Source: Chrysopilus asiliformis
Lineage: Eukaryota > Arthropoda > Insecta > Diptera > Rhagionidae
Direction of reading: 5' to 3'
DNA: 64,000 bases
NCBI GenBank assembly: GCA_964034945.1
Contig: OZ035960.1
Coordinates: 24,353,487 to 24,417,486 of the forward strand
The translations under genes were made by a program, and so were the position numbers. Position 1 is the stretch's first letter. Every line of letters begins with the position of its first letter. The notes beneath the pieces were generated by a model. That model was given only the letters and a program-made list of their open reading frames with translations, had not been told where the DNA came from and did no database searches. Below are positions 51,601-62,500 of this stretch, piece after piece.

Positions 51601-52539
51601 AAGACCAACAAGTAATAAATATACAGAGAAATACAGAGAAAAACCGTCGAAATGAAAAGCTGGTGTGTTAGAGATGGAAAACCAGTAAGTTTAAAGCGAC
51701 TATTCTACTAACGAACAGCAATATCGATGGATCTCACAATCAAAGTTTGGGGCAGGAAGGGTTAAAAGTGAAGTTAAAGTCTCAACTACATAAGAAATCC
51801 AACTCGCGTTTTCAAGGTATGCAGCCAGAAATGCGATCAAATTGTGCTTGTATATAGGCTTCGGTTTAAAACTCTTGTGTATACACATAAATTCCGAAAG
51901 TCTAACCCACACACACGAAATCCAGCAGTGTGCCTTTCATATCAGAGATAATTTATAGTGAATTATCATTCAGTTCGCATAAAATACAAAATGTTAGCCT
52001 AGCTCGTATGCGATAAGAAATACAGAGCTCTGCCAAGTGTGTGTAGCGTGTGGAAATGCACCCTCACGGTCAATGCTTAGAATTCAGCGCCATTCCAGCT
52101 AATCGCGTTCGCCTAATAAAATAAAAGCGCATGTGCCCGAAGCCATGCGAGGCTAATCCCGGCCCAAACCTACCAAACTTGAATTCAATCTTGATTTTGG
52201 CTTGGCCTAAGTTGGAGCATACATCATAGCACACTAACTTCGTCGAATCTACTAAAATTTGTGTATAGATTGAAGCATGGTTTCATTTTGGACAGCAAAA
52301 ACTCGTGATTGTAATAATTTTAAAGTATAGTAAGAATTTAACATTCTTTTGATATTAAAGCTCGGTGTCAATACGCATAACAAAAATCCGTCACCGTAAT
52401 CATTTTAAATTAGAATTTACAGAAGTGTGAAGTTCAATTCGGCACTTCTTCTCTAATAGTCTGATTTGGTTCTGTTTAAAATTAGGTTTTATAACAATTA
52501 TCTCTGCCGCTGCCGAATTTGGCACTCTTAGCAAAAAAC
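48641..52539. other. No firm gene; less A+T-rich tract at 49640-50110
   Basis: The tract near 49750 has an initiator-like TCAGTT (49751) with a downstream-element-like ATACC at about +28, followed by a less A+T-rich leader-like stretch. No coding exon follows that I can recognise. Confidence 0.35.
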
Positions 52540-52930
52540 AATATTGATGGTACCACTTATAACCTTTTGTAACCGGGGTAACAAAATAACCGAAGTAACA
52601 AAGTTACCGGTGTCTAATGAGTCGCATGGTAATTACAATGCAACTTGTTACAAAATAACACGTTTAAAACCATTGCTTAGTTACTCATTTTAAACCGTTA
52701 CTTTGTTACTTGCCGGTTGCAAATGAGTTACTTCCGCAACCAGTTACAAAGTTACTAATTTTTAACTGTTACCAATTTGTAACTTGTCGGCTGCAAATGA
52801 GTTACTTTCTCAGAATTATGTACTTATTTTAAACCGTTGCTTTGTTACCAATTTGCAATTCGTTGGTTACCGTTATCTGGGTTGAGTTACCATTGTGCTA
52901 CCCTAACGTAACTCAATTTAGTTATATGGG
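52540..52930. repeat. Tandem-like repeat with GTTAC and GCAAATGAGTTAC
   Basis: Segments such as TTGTTACTTGCCGGTTGCAA followed by ATGAGTTACTT recur at about 95-bp spacing with changes. The left part is rich in GTAACAAA. No coding frame. Confidence 0.45.
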
Positions 52931-53109
52931 GCAAAAACTAGTGGAATAATTCAAAGATCGAATGAGAAATTTCGATGCTTTTAAAATAACAACAAATATG
53001 GTGTAAATAAAAAAATATTTATGAATTATATAAAAAATATTTACGAATATACTCGTAGTTGGCGTTTGATTTTTATGAGCTTGTTTAATATATGTAGAGT
53101 AGCGAGTTA

Positions 53110-53466
53110 AGGTAGAAATAGACGCTGCGATGGTCGTACCGACTTATGTTGGACCGATATCGGGACGACGGTTGTATACAGCACACACACGAAACGATTT
53201 ACTTGCACACACACGAAACGTTTTTACTAGCAAATATCACTCGAACAACACAGCACAATTGTGAAATAATATCGTATCGACGGTCGCATGGCAGACCACA
53301 AACGATACAATCTGCCGCATGCGACCGCAGGTTTTGGCTCAGCGACGTACGACCGTGCGATATCGGGCCCAACCGTCATTTCGTGCGCATACACTATACA
53401 ATTATCGCATGCAACCGCAAATCGGCCCGACGATTGTACCGACCATCGCAGCATCTATTTCTACCT
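53110..53466. mobile_element. TTA-flanked MITE (PIF/Harbinger-like), AGGTAGAAATAGA family
   Basis: The inverted ends AGGTAGAAATAGACGCTGCG and its near-exact complement at 53447-53466 lie between TTA at 53107-53109 and 53467-53469. Much of the interior is also palindromic and relatively GC-rich (CGATATCGGG, GCATGCGACCG). Open frames on both strands here are caused by this palindrome and are not genes. Confidence 0.75.
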
Positions 53467-54616
53467 TTAGACTCTGATTTTTGGGTTGGCAACGGAGAAA
53501 TTGCATTTATGAATTATGAATTTAATTTATTGCTTGCACACAAAATCCCACGTTAAAATTTTTAATATTTTATGAAAAATTGGAGTTGGCAATTAGCGTA
53601 CACACAACAAAATCGATTTGGTAGTGAACGTGTTATAATGAGCACAAAGCAGAAAAGTTTTCTATTTTAAATGTTTTGTCAAAATTGGTCAAATATTTTT
53701 CATGTAATTCAATGTAAAATTCTAATCCAATTAGAAATCTTTTAAAAATTTATTTTCGGTTTAATTTAGTATTCAAGTCTACAATTTTGATTAAATTGTA
53801 TATTGAACTGAAATAGTATTAAAAGTATTTCAGTTCAATATATAATAAAAATATGAAGGCAAAAAATACTTAAATATTTTCAATACTTCGCAAGTATTAA
53901 ATTTTAATACAAAATCGTATTAAGATTACGCCAATATAATTGTTGGATTGAAAAATACTCCAGAATTTTTTGCCGTGTATGCTAAGCTTGAAGGGGACGA
54001 TATATTCTGTTAATGTTAAAATTATATTAAAAGTAAAAGGATTGTGATAATTTAATTAAAAAATGCCGTTTGGTTATCCGTTTGTGATATTTTCGGTCTT
54101 TTTTAAATTTTTAATTATCATTTTTTATGCGTTGCAGTTTCTACGTTGAAATCAGCTACTTGATCATTTACCCTATTTATTGTTTAAAGAAAGCCTCCAT
54201 TTTTATTCCAGTTTTCCAGTTAAAGACTAGTATATAAGAAATTTTGTTAAGCCGACTTATTGAAAATCAAGCTTGAAACAATTTCGATTCGATTCTCTTT
54301 ATTCTCCATTGAACACCAATAAAACGCAATGCGATAAATACATTAAATGTTACTATAATATATGTCTGTGGTGTTCAAACTGTCGCTGGAGCTGTTGTGC
54401 CTATAAAGCTACTATTATTTATCAAAAATTGTTTATACCTAGTAATAATGATTGATAAATTAAAATATGACTGATATAAAATGAAAAAATGTGATTTATT
54501 TTTGCAGGGGCTGCTTTTATAGTGGAACCACAATTTGCCACATACGCCAGGGTTAACATTTCAGCACACCAAGCGCGTTTTGACTCTTAAACGCCTCGAA
54601 GTGTTTGTTCTAAAGC

Positions 54617-55454
54617 TAAGTGCACACGATATGATCACTGTTCATATTTCTGAACATACGCATATGTTGCTTATAAGCTTCAAATGCTCATATGTTCATA
54701 CAATATATGAAAGGTGTTCACACGATATGAACATTTTGTCCCAAAGCTTCAAATTTTTAGGTGTGTTCATATGTTCTCAAATGCATTGTGTTCATATTTT
54801 TTCTGCGCGTATGAACCACTGTTCAGACGATATGAACGTTTTGTTCAAATTACAGATATGAACAATGTTTAAGAACATTTGAGCACACAACACAACAAAT
54901 TACAAAACTGTCGAATTTTTTTTTTTGTGTTATATGCCAGGAGCTTGGAGGCGAAGACCAAACTGATCCGTGTTTTAAAGTCCATGAACAGAAAAGTTCA
55001 AATTCGAATCGAATTATTTTACCCTGAGTGGGATTTGAACCACTGCTCATTGGATCACAAGGCAAGCACTTAGCTGACTGAGCCATCCACGCCACAAATC
55101 TAAAACCTACTAGAACCAAATAAAAACCAGAAAACATGAATTTACTCACAAATTTGACTCAAAATTTTACATTTGAGCATTTTGAAAACTTAGCCCATGT
55201 TCAAATGTTACAGTGTGTTCATATCTGTGATCATACGTCCGAATTTTACAAACTGGGCTCATACGGTCCCAAAATAGTGTTCACACGGTATGAACAGGTC
55301 GTGTTCATACGTTTGCTCACGGTATGTTCAAATGTGTTCATATGCCTTGTGTTCATACGTATGAACACAAAAATATGGTGTTCAGACGGTATGAACACGT
55401 TTGGGACACTTTTTTGCTCAAAAATATGAACAGTGATCATATCGTGTGCACTTA
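54617..55454. mobile_element. TIR element with palindromic subterminal repeats
   Basis: The inverted ends start TAAGTGCACACGATATGATC and are about 33 bp long. Inside lie five copies of a 16-17-bp palindrome of the form GTTCAnACGnTATGAAC, at 54716, 54821, 55279, 55351 and 55380, two near the left end and three near the right. These are probably transposase binding sites. Flanks TCTAAAGC and CCTTAAGC may be a decayed 8-bp duplication, which would suggest hAT. A SINE lies in the middle. Confidence 0.7.
54916..55099 (-). mobile_element. tRNA-derived SINE
   Basis: On the minus strand the head reads like a tRNA gene. It has an RNA polymerase III A box TGGCTCAGTCAGC (55085-55073) and a B box GGTTCAAATCC (55041-55031), about 44 bp apart. 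An unrelated body and an A-rich tail (T run at 54916-54926 on plus) follow. It is nested in the TIR element at 54617-55454. The T-arm does not pair properly, so it is not a working tRNA gene. Confidence 0.7.
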
Positions 55455-55911
55455 CCTTAAGCCACCATAATAATGCTTAGTTAAAACAACACGCTTCACT
55501 GTTTTTATTTGAAATAAAATTGAAATAAAAAGTTCATTTAACTTCAAATTGATTTGGAAAACCTCGAATTTGTTTCAGGAGTAATATGACGAAAAGCACA
55601 TGAATTAAAAACAACGATTGACAATGGTGAATTCGATGTCCAAACTTTGAGAAGGATATAATTACAATTACATATATCTAACGGTTCGCAAAATATTTAA
55701 AAAAAATTACGTTGTTTGAAAATTTCTCGAATACTATGCGCTTTTGAGAAAAAATGCAGTTGACAAAATTTAAAGAAAATCAAATGTCTTGTATTTTTAC
55801 CTCTAGCGTAGCGTGACCATTTTTTTTTTTGGAGCCAGTGGGGGATAAAATGGGGGGGATAAAAAATAAAAATGAAAAAAATTGTATCAATAAATCAAAA
55901 CATTGATTTTT

Positions 55912-57729
55912 AAAAGCTTTTATTTAGCTCGCTATCTTGTCTGTTTGTTTGTCTGTTTGTCTGTTTGTCTGTCAGATCAAATCTTGCAACCCAATTTTGA
56001 CCCACTTCCACTTGTCCGATTGACTTGAAATTTTGCACACTTATATAAGTCCGATGACAATACAATATTTTCACTACTTCGTCCTTATAAGGATAACGGA
56101 AGGTCCTGTAAGGATAACGTGATTATCCTTTTCTCCAAATTTTCTGGAAAAAAATCTATCCTGGGGGTTTTTGGGGTCGCTGAATCCGAATCTGTCATTA
56201 AAAAGTCAGTAAGGATAACGGAAGGTCCTGTAAGGATAACGTGATTATCCTTTTCTCCAAATTTTCCGGAAAAAAATCTATCCTGGGGGTTTTTGGAGTC
56301 GCTGAATCCGAATCTGTCATTAAAAAGTCTGTAAGGATAACGGAAGGTCCTGTAAGGATAACGTGATTATCCTTTTCTCCAAATTTTCTGGAAAAAAATC
56401 TATCCTGGGGGTTTTTGGGGTCGCTGAATCCGAATCTGTCATTAAAAAGTCAGTAAGGATAACGGAAGGTCCTGTAAGGATAACGTGATTATCCTTTTCT
56501 CCAAATTTTCCGGAAAAAAATCTATCCTGGGGGTTTTTGGAGTCGCTGAATCCGAATCTGTCATTAAAAAGTCTGTAAGGATAACGGAAGGTCCTGTAAG
56601 GATAACGTGATTATCCTTTTCTCCAAATTTTCTGGAAAAAAATCTATCCTGGGGGTTTTTGGGGTCGCTGAATCCGAATCTGTCATTAAAAAGTCAGTAA
56701 GGATAACGGAAGGTCCTGTAAGGATAACGTGATTATCCTTTTCTCCAAATTTTCCGGAAAAAAATCTATCCTGGGGGTTTTTGGAGTCGCTGAATCCGAA
56801 TCTGTCATTAAAAAGTCTGTAAGGATAACGGAAGGTCCTGTAAGGATAACGTGATTATCCTTTTCTCCAAATTTTCCGGAAAAAAATCTATTCTGGGGGT
56901 TTTTGGGGTCGCTGACTGAATCCGAATCTGTCATTAAAAAGTCTGTAAGGATAACGGAAGGTCCTGTAAGGATAACGTGATTATCCTTTTCTCCAAATTT
57001 TCCGGAAAAAAATCTATTCTGGGGTTTTTGGGGTCGCTGAATCCGAATCTGTCATCAAAAAGTCTGTAAGGATAACGGAAGGTCCTGTAAGGATAACGTG
57101 ATTATCCTTTTCTCCAAATTTTCCGGAAAAAACTCTATCCTGGGGGTTTTTGGGGTCGCTGAATCCGAATCTGTCATTAAAAAGTCTGTAAGGATAACGG
57201 AAGGTCCTGTAAGGATAACGTGATTATCCTTTTCTCCAAATTTTCCGGAAAAAAATCTATTCTGGGGTTTTTGGGGTCGCTGAATCCGAATCTGTCATTA
57301 AAAAGTCTGTAAGGATAACGGAATGTCCTGTAAGGATAACGTGATTATCCTTTTTCTCAATTGTTCCGGGAAAAAATATATTCTGCGGGTTTTGGGGTTC
57401 GCTGAATACGATTCTCAAGTTAAAAAGCCTGTAAGGACATCTCAAATGTAAAACTATATATTCGAAGACTAAAAAGAACAAAATAAAAAAAAATAAAAAA
57501 AAAATTTTAAAAAAAGCTTTTATTAAAAAAAATGCACTAAAAAGAAAAAAATAATTTTCTGGACGCTGTGTATCACAAATATAAAAGCTTTTAAAAAGCG
57601 AGATAAAGCATAAAACAATAAAATAAACATTTATCTCGCTTTTTAAAAGCTTTTATATTTGTGATACACAGCGTCCAGAAAATTATTTTTTTCTTTTTAG
57701 TGCATTTTTTTTAATAAAAGCTTTTTTTT
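55912..57729. mobile_element. Composite satellite element, copy 2 (nested in a hAT-like element)
   Basis: It has the same head, array, linker and palindrome order as copy 1 but with about 11 array units instead of 7. The head has a longer TTTGTCTG stretch. The palindrome arms are 57509-57607 and 57630-57729. It lies wholly inside the hAT-like element bounded at 55809 and 58485. Near identity to copy 1 suggests a young family or recent exchange between copies. Confidence 0.75.
56091..57430. repeat. Minisatellite array, about 11 units of about 122 bp (copy 2)
   Basis: Units start at 56091, 56213, 56335, 56457, 56579, 56701, 56823, 56949, 57070, 57192 and 57313. The first six alternate between two types: TCTGG with GGGGTCGC and AGTCAGTAA, then CCGG with GGAGTCGC and AGTCTGTAA. 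This gives a 244-bp higher-order repeat. The last unit is degenerate in the same way as in copy 1. Confidence 0.95.
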
Positions 57730-57876
57730 ATTTATGTTTTTCAATTTCAAGCACAAACTGATGAACTTGTCGATTCATTGTATTTTTCTTGAGCAGAGAT
57801 TTGTTTCAACATATCTTTGTCCTTTTTCAAATAATCGAAAAACTCCAAACAGCTGAGATTGATATTGTTTTTGGTA

Positions 57877-58082
57877 CACAGAAAAAAATAATTTTGTATT
57901 ATTTACAAAATGGGTTTAACAAAAAAAAATTCGTAAATATTACTGAAGTTTTGTATATACTTCGTAATATTAACAAATATTTTTTCGTATAGTTACTAAA
58001 ATTTGTTAATATTACGAAGTATATACAAACTTCAGTAATATTTACGAATTTTTTTTTGTTAAACCAATTATTTTTTTCTGTG
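57877..58082. mobile_element. TA-flanked palindromic MITE (Tc1/mariner-like)
   Basis: The inverted termini CACAGAAAAAAATAATT lie between TA dinucleotides (57875-57876 and 58083-58084). The interior is also largely palindromic, with GTAAATATTACTGAAGTTT and its complement. It is 206 bp long and non-coding, and lies inside the hAT-like element at 55809-58485. Confidence 0.7.
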
Positions 58083-58090
58083 TAGCTGTA

Positions 58091-58370
58091 TGAAAAAATC
58101 GACTATTCTCGCTCGATTTTGAGGAGCAAGGTTCTTGTTTTTTTTACCAGTGGCAATACTAGATTACTTTTTCTTACCTCTGGTAAGAAAAGCATATAAC
58201 CGGTAAAAAAAAAAGTGAAATAGATGCGTGTGATTGGCTGAGAACGTTGTTTTTTACCAGTTGCACACTTTTCTTACCGGAGGTAAGGAAAAGTAATCTA
58301 GTGTTGCCACTGGTAAAAAAAAACAAGAACTTTGGTCTCCAAAATCGAGCGAGAAAAGTCGATTTTTTCA
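58091..58370. repeat. Foldback repeat within the hAT-like element
   Basis: The arm from TGAAAAAATCGAC (58091) to about 58200 is repeated inverted, ending at GTCGATTTTTTCA (58370). Both arms share CTCGCTCGATTTTG, AAGTTCTTG-like and CCAGTGGCAATAC segments. It may be the hAT-like element's own internal palindrome or a separate MITE. Confidence 0.6.
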
Positions 58371-58493
58371 TGCGGCCACAAAAAAAAAATCTTGGAAAAA
58401 AAGTAGATTTTTCAGGCGGATGTGGGTGATAGCCAAGTCCGAAAAGGGGATAATCCCCCTCAAAGGGGGATAAATGGTCACGCTACTCTAGCG

Positions 58494-58612
58494 GTTTTAC
58501 GTATCTATAACAGTTGTCCGGATATTTGAAAAAAATACAATTGTTCACATTTTTTTTCCGAAATTCAATATTGCAGAGGAAAGTTTTGTCTTGATCACAA
58601 CCGATATTTATG
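58494..58612 (+). repeat. Dispersed A+T-rich repeat, copy 2, right part
   Basis: GGTTTTACGTATCTATAACAG and AGAGGAAAGTTTTGT..CCGATATTTAT match 8610-8935. The left part lies before 55801, and the hAT-like element of 2677 bp separates the two. Confidence 0.45.
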
Positions 58613-59589
58613 TGTTAAAAAATCAGGTATTGCTATACAGACTAGCAAACTTAAATGAAATAGAAGGCATTTCCGTTCCATTAATAAACAGTTTTTCGTA
58701 CTGTTTTGAAACTTCTCAAAGTTCAAATTTCAATACTTTGATCATTTTAGTGTACCACTAAAAAGTAAAAATTGAAAAACCACATCTTACCACAATTTTT
58801 TCTACAATAGTTTTTTTTTTTTGCTTTCTAGATTTTCTAATGGTTTGTGTTTCTCTAATGAATATCAAGTTGTCTGAGGCGGTTGACATAGGCGACGAAA
58901 ACATATTTTGCATAATTTTGAAATATAATTTAACGAGTTATGCTTTTACAGGGTCATAAATTTTGATATTTAAGAGGTCCCAAAAATTTTATTTTTCATA
59001 TACCGAGTCAATAATATCTAAAGTTTCTGGACGGAAAATTAGTTTTTATGTTTTATTTTTCATTTTGCCTATCATGTTTTGTTTTGTTTACAGTTTTTGC
59101 TTTCATATATTCGCCATGCCAAAAAAAAAAGAATTTCACGGCAAAAGGCTATATTAGATGATTTTATTGTTATACGCATAAGAATTACCATTTCATAAGA
59201 ATGAAAAACATAATTTTCTAATTTAGGCACTAATAATTAATTTGCGTATATTTATATTCCATGATTTCCAAGAATCTACAAAACAGTTTAAGAACCTTCT
59301 TACATAATCGACGAAAATAAGATAGGGCATTGTTCTATTAACTTTTAGGCTCATGTCATTATTAACCAGATTAAAATGTTTCACATTCCTTTCTTAAATT
59401 CGTAATAGAATTAGTGCCATTTTAAACCCTTGGTAACAATTATTTAAAGCTCAAATTTTATACAGAAATTTTATATTTCTTTCATAGTATTTTAATCACA
59501 AATAATTTATAAAGATAATTTTTTTTTAATTATATTTAGGTACCACAACAACGTTTTTTTTCAGTAAGTTTAAAGACCATTAAACTTAT
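58613..59589. other. A+T-rich sequence downstream of BBS8
   Basis: It holds the BBS8 3' untranslated region at its right end. No other feature is supported. Confidence 0.5.
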
Positions 59590-62500
59590 TTAAAACTTTT
59601 CCAAGAACTTTAAATTTTTCTCAATTTCCGGACTATCTGGGAGGACACTCTGTGCTGCTAACAAATATGATTTTGCTTTGGCGTAAGTTCCTGACTGTGC
59701 TGCTAATACGGCTAAATTATTCAAGGCTGCACCATTGGAGGCATCCGATGTTAAACAAAGTCTTAAGCAACGTCTGGCTAAGTTGAAATCTCCGGTTGTC
59801 TAATAAAAGATTAAACCAAAAACATTTAAATAACAATTTTTTATTTGGTATTTAGAATATTAACCTTTAACTGACGCAGTGAAAACGCGTTACATTACTA
59901 TCGAGGTAATATCTAGAATACGGTCATATTTATTGTCTTTACTTTCTTGTCATTTTAGTACAAAAAAGTAAAATTGATAATGATTTCTTGATTCTGGTCC
60001 AATACTTTTACATTTTTTTTATGAATTTTTCAGATTTTAATAAAAAAATCGATTGTATTTAACTTATTTATTTATAATATCGTAAATAAAAAAGTTAGAA
60101 AATGGTAAACCGATACTGTGAAGCGTATACCACGTTAGTTAAAGGTTAACGAATAAATCAAAAAAATTAATATTAGAATAAATAATTGTGAACTCTCAGA
60201 TATCATTTTGGATTTTTAGTCGTTTTTTAATACAAAATGACTACGGATAAAACAAAAAAAAAAAAAAAGTTTTTATTAAAAAACCGACTAAAAGGGAAAA
60301 ATTATTTTTTGGATGCTGTATCAGAAATAGAAGCGTAATAAAATAAAATACTCACTTTTATTGCTGATACATAGCGCCTAAAAAGATAATTTTCCCCCTT
60401 TTAGTACATTTTTGAAAAATAAAAGCTTTTTTTCTTTCACTTTACTGGTAGAATTTAGGGGGATTTTCTTTGTAGAATCCTCGGTGTTGAAATTTCAATT
60501 TTCTCTACTTACCAAAGCAACGAAACTGAGATTGTACCAAACATCAGCACGTTGTTCTGGTGATGTGGCTAAACGTATTGAACGTTGGAAGCATGGTAAA
60601 ACCAAATCAATTTGACCACCATAAAGACAACATAATGCAATATTGCAATAGAGTTCAGCGCTATGAGCACCCATTGATAAAATTCGCCTGTAATAGAAAT
60701 TTGAAAAAAATATTTAAATAAATTCATAAACTAAATCCAAAACTATTTACTTAAATATGTTAAACTTTTTTTCAGAATTTAATAAAGTTGATCAAGAATT
60801 TCCCAAAAACTTGAACCAAAATTGTGCTTTTCCAATTCCGATTTTTTATCCCATCAAATTTTGGTTAACCAATCAGACCTCGAGTTGATGGCGAGAAAAA
60901 ATTTCTGAATAGAATTTTCCTAGAAGATTTCATGCTTCATGACTTCTTCATGACTTGTTTCTGGCATTTCCCAATTCAAGATGCCGGAATCTAAATTCAA
61001 TCGATAAGATGTCGCGGAAATAACTTCTTTTTTTTTTACAAACAATCCGATTGTAAAGGCTGCCTGTTTTTGTTTCTAAAATTTTATGTTTTCCGTGGAT
61101 TGCAATTAGCGCCATCCAGAAAGGAAGCGCGGCGCCAAAATCGCCACTAGCCGGACATAATTTTTAAGTAAGTACAATAAATTGAAACCTGTGACTTGGC
61201 AACATGAGTAAAATTTTTCTTGATTTGGTAAATTTGCTTAAACAAGCTAATCAACTTGACATTGTGGCTGGCGACGCTTTAGCGCGATATTACACACGGC
61301 AACTTTCGGGCTTATTTAAGCCGGCAACTTTTGGGCTTAATAAGCCAATGTGCTTACACTTGTGGCTTAAATAAGCCAATCCTGTTTGCATTTACTACAC
61401 AAGTTTACATGGGTGTGTGTGGACTCAACATCAGTCGTGCTTCAGTTGCCAGACAGTTAGCATGGGAAAAACCATTGAAATTGCTGTTGCTCATATACTT
61501 CCCAAGATCTTTACCTGCTGACGGTCAGAACGAAAATGATTTCTGCCTACTACTTTTCCCAAACCGGTTCACACGCTTTGCATGTATGCAGATTGTCGAT
61601 AAGCCATGATTTCGAGTGGCAACTTTTCCCTCCTCAGTCGTTTCTCCCAAAAATCGGCTTAAGTAAGCCCGAAAGTTGCCGTGTGTAATATCGCGCTTAG
61701 ACGACATTTGGAAGTTCGCTGCGTCAAATTTAGACCATGGAGATACGCTTCCCTGTCAACTTTTAGGTCAAAATAAGGATGTATTTGACCTTGACAGATA
61801 AAAATTTTCCCTACTTTTGTTCCATGCCGAAAAACGAAAGGCGCCCACAGACGAGAAACCATGTTTCCAACATTGTTGTTAACTTTTGCCACAGACCCTA
61901 CAACATGGTCGCCAATATCACGCTCCGGCCGCCGAATATCAAATATATAGAATGTAAATAAATTCAATTTGATCTGAAAAATAATATTCCTCCCCTTCAA
62001 CTACTGCGTTTTCAGCATATTTGCTCAATGCTAACGCCACGACGCGATAGTTCGGAAGAAAAGTAAATAGTTTTCATTTCCGCTAATCACAGGCCGGCCA
62101 ATTTGAAATATCATATCCTGCGTACCAGTCTTGTCCTTCATCGTCTAGAAACACACACATCTAGATCTAAAAAGGATCAAATCGTGAATTTTGACGACGC
62201 GAAGAAAAATCTGTCTTAAACTGGAAACAGAATACTGAGTAGCAGCAGCAACAGCTGCAGCGAAATGTTGCTTTGAAAAATATAAGAAACAAGGACAGAA
62301 GTATAACAGTGCGCTCGCAAACAATTACAGTGTTTAATAATGGGCTCGCAAAGCTTAAGGAAATTTAACAATAGGCGCGAGCCTCCTACAGCTAACCACT
62401 ACTTATATTAAAAATCCTAGTAGGGATACGACTTTTTTTCTACATTTCGTTTATGGGCATGTGGTGGATACATACCTGTAGTACAGTAAAGCCATTTCTG

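Larger units (their letters stand above)
55809..58485. mobile_element. hAT-like element with 8-bp target duplication, hosting nested insertions
   Basis: The terminal inverted repeats begin TAGCGTGACCAT and are flanked by CTCTAGCG at 55801-55808 and 58486-58493, a perfect 8-bp target duplication. G-rich GGGGGATAAA motifs lie just inside both ends. The 2677 bp include the composite satellite element (55912-57729), a TA-flanked MITE (57877-58082) and a foldback (58091-58370). No transposase is visible. Joining the flanks across the element restores a repeat like that at 8610-8935, so it inserted into an older repeat. Confidence 0.8.

Noticed and set aside
53146..53556. 136-codon open frame
   Set aside because: Most of it lies in the palindromic MITE at 53110-53466, where frames are open on both strands because of the inverted repeats.
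55022..55099. tRNA gene on the minus strand
   Set aside because: A and B boxes are present, but the T-arm does not pair with a 7-base loop. The sequence continues into a body with an A tail, so it is the head of a SINE.
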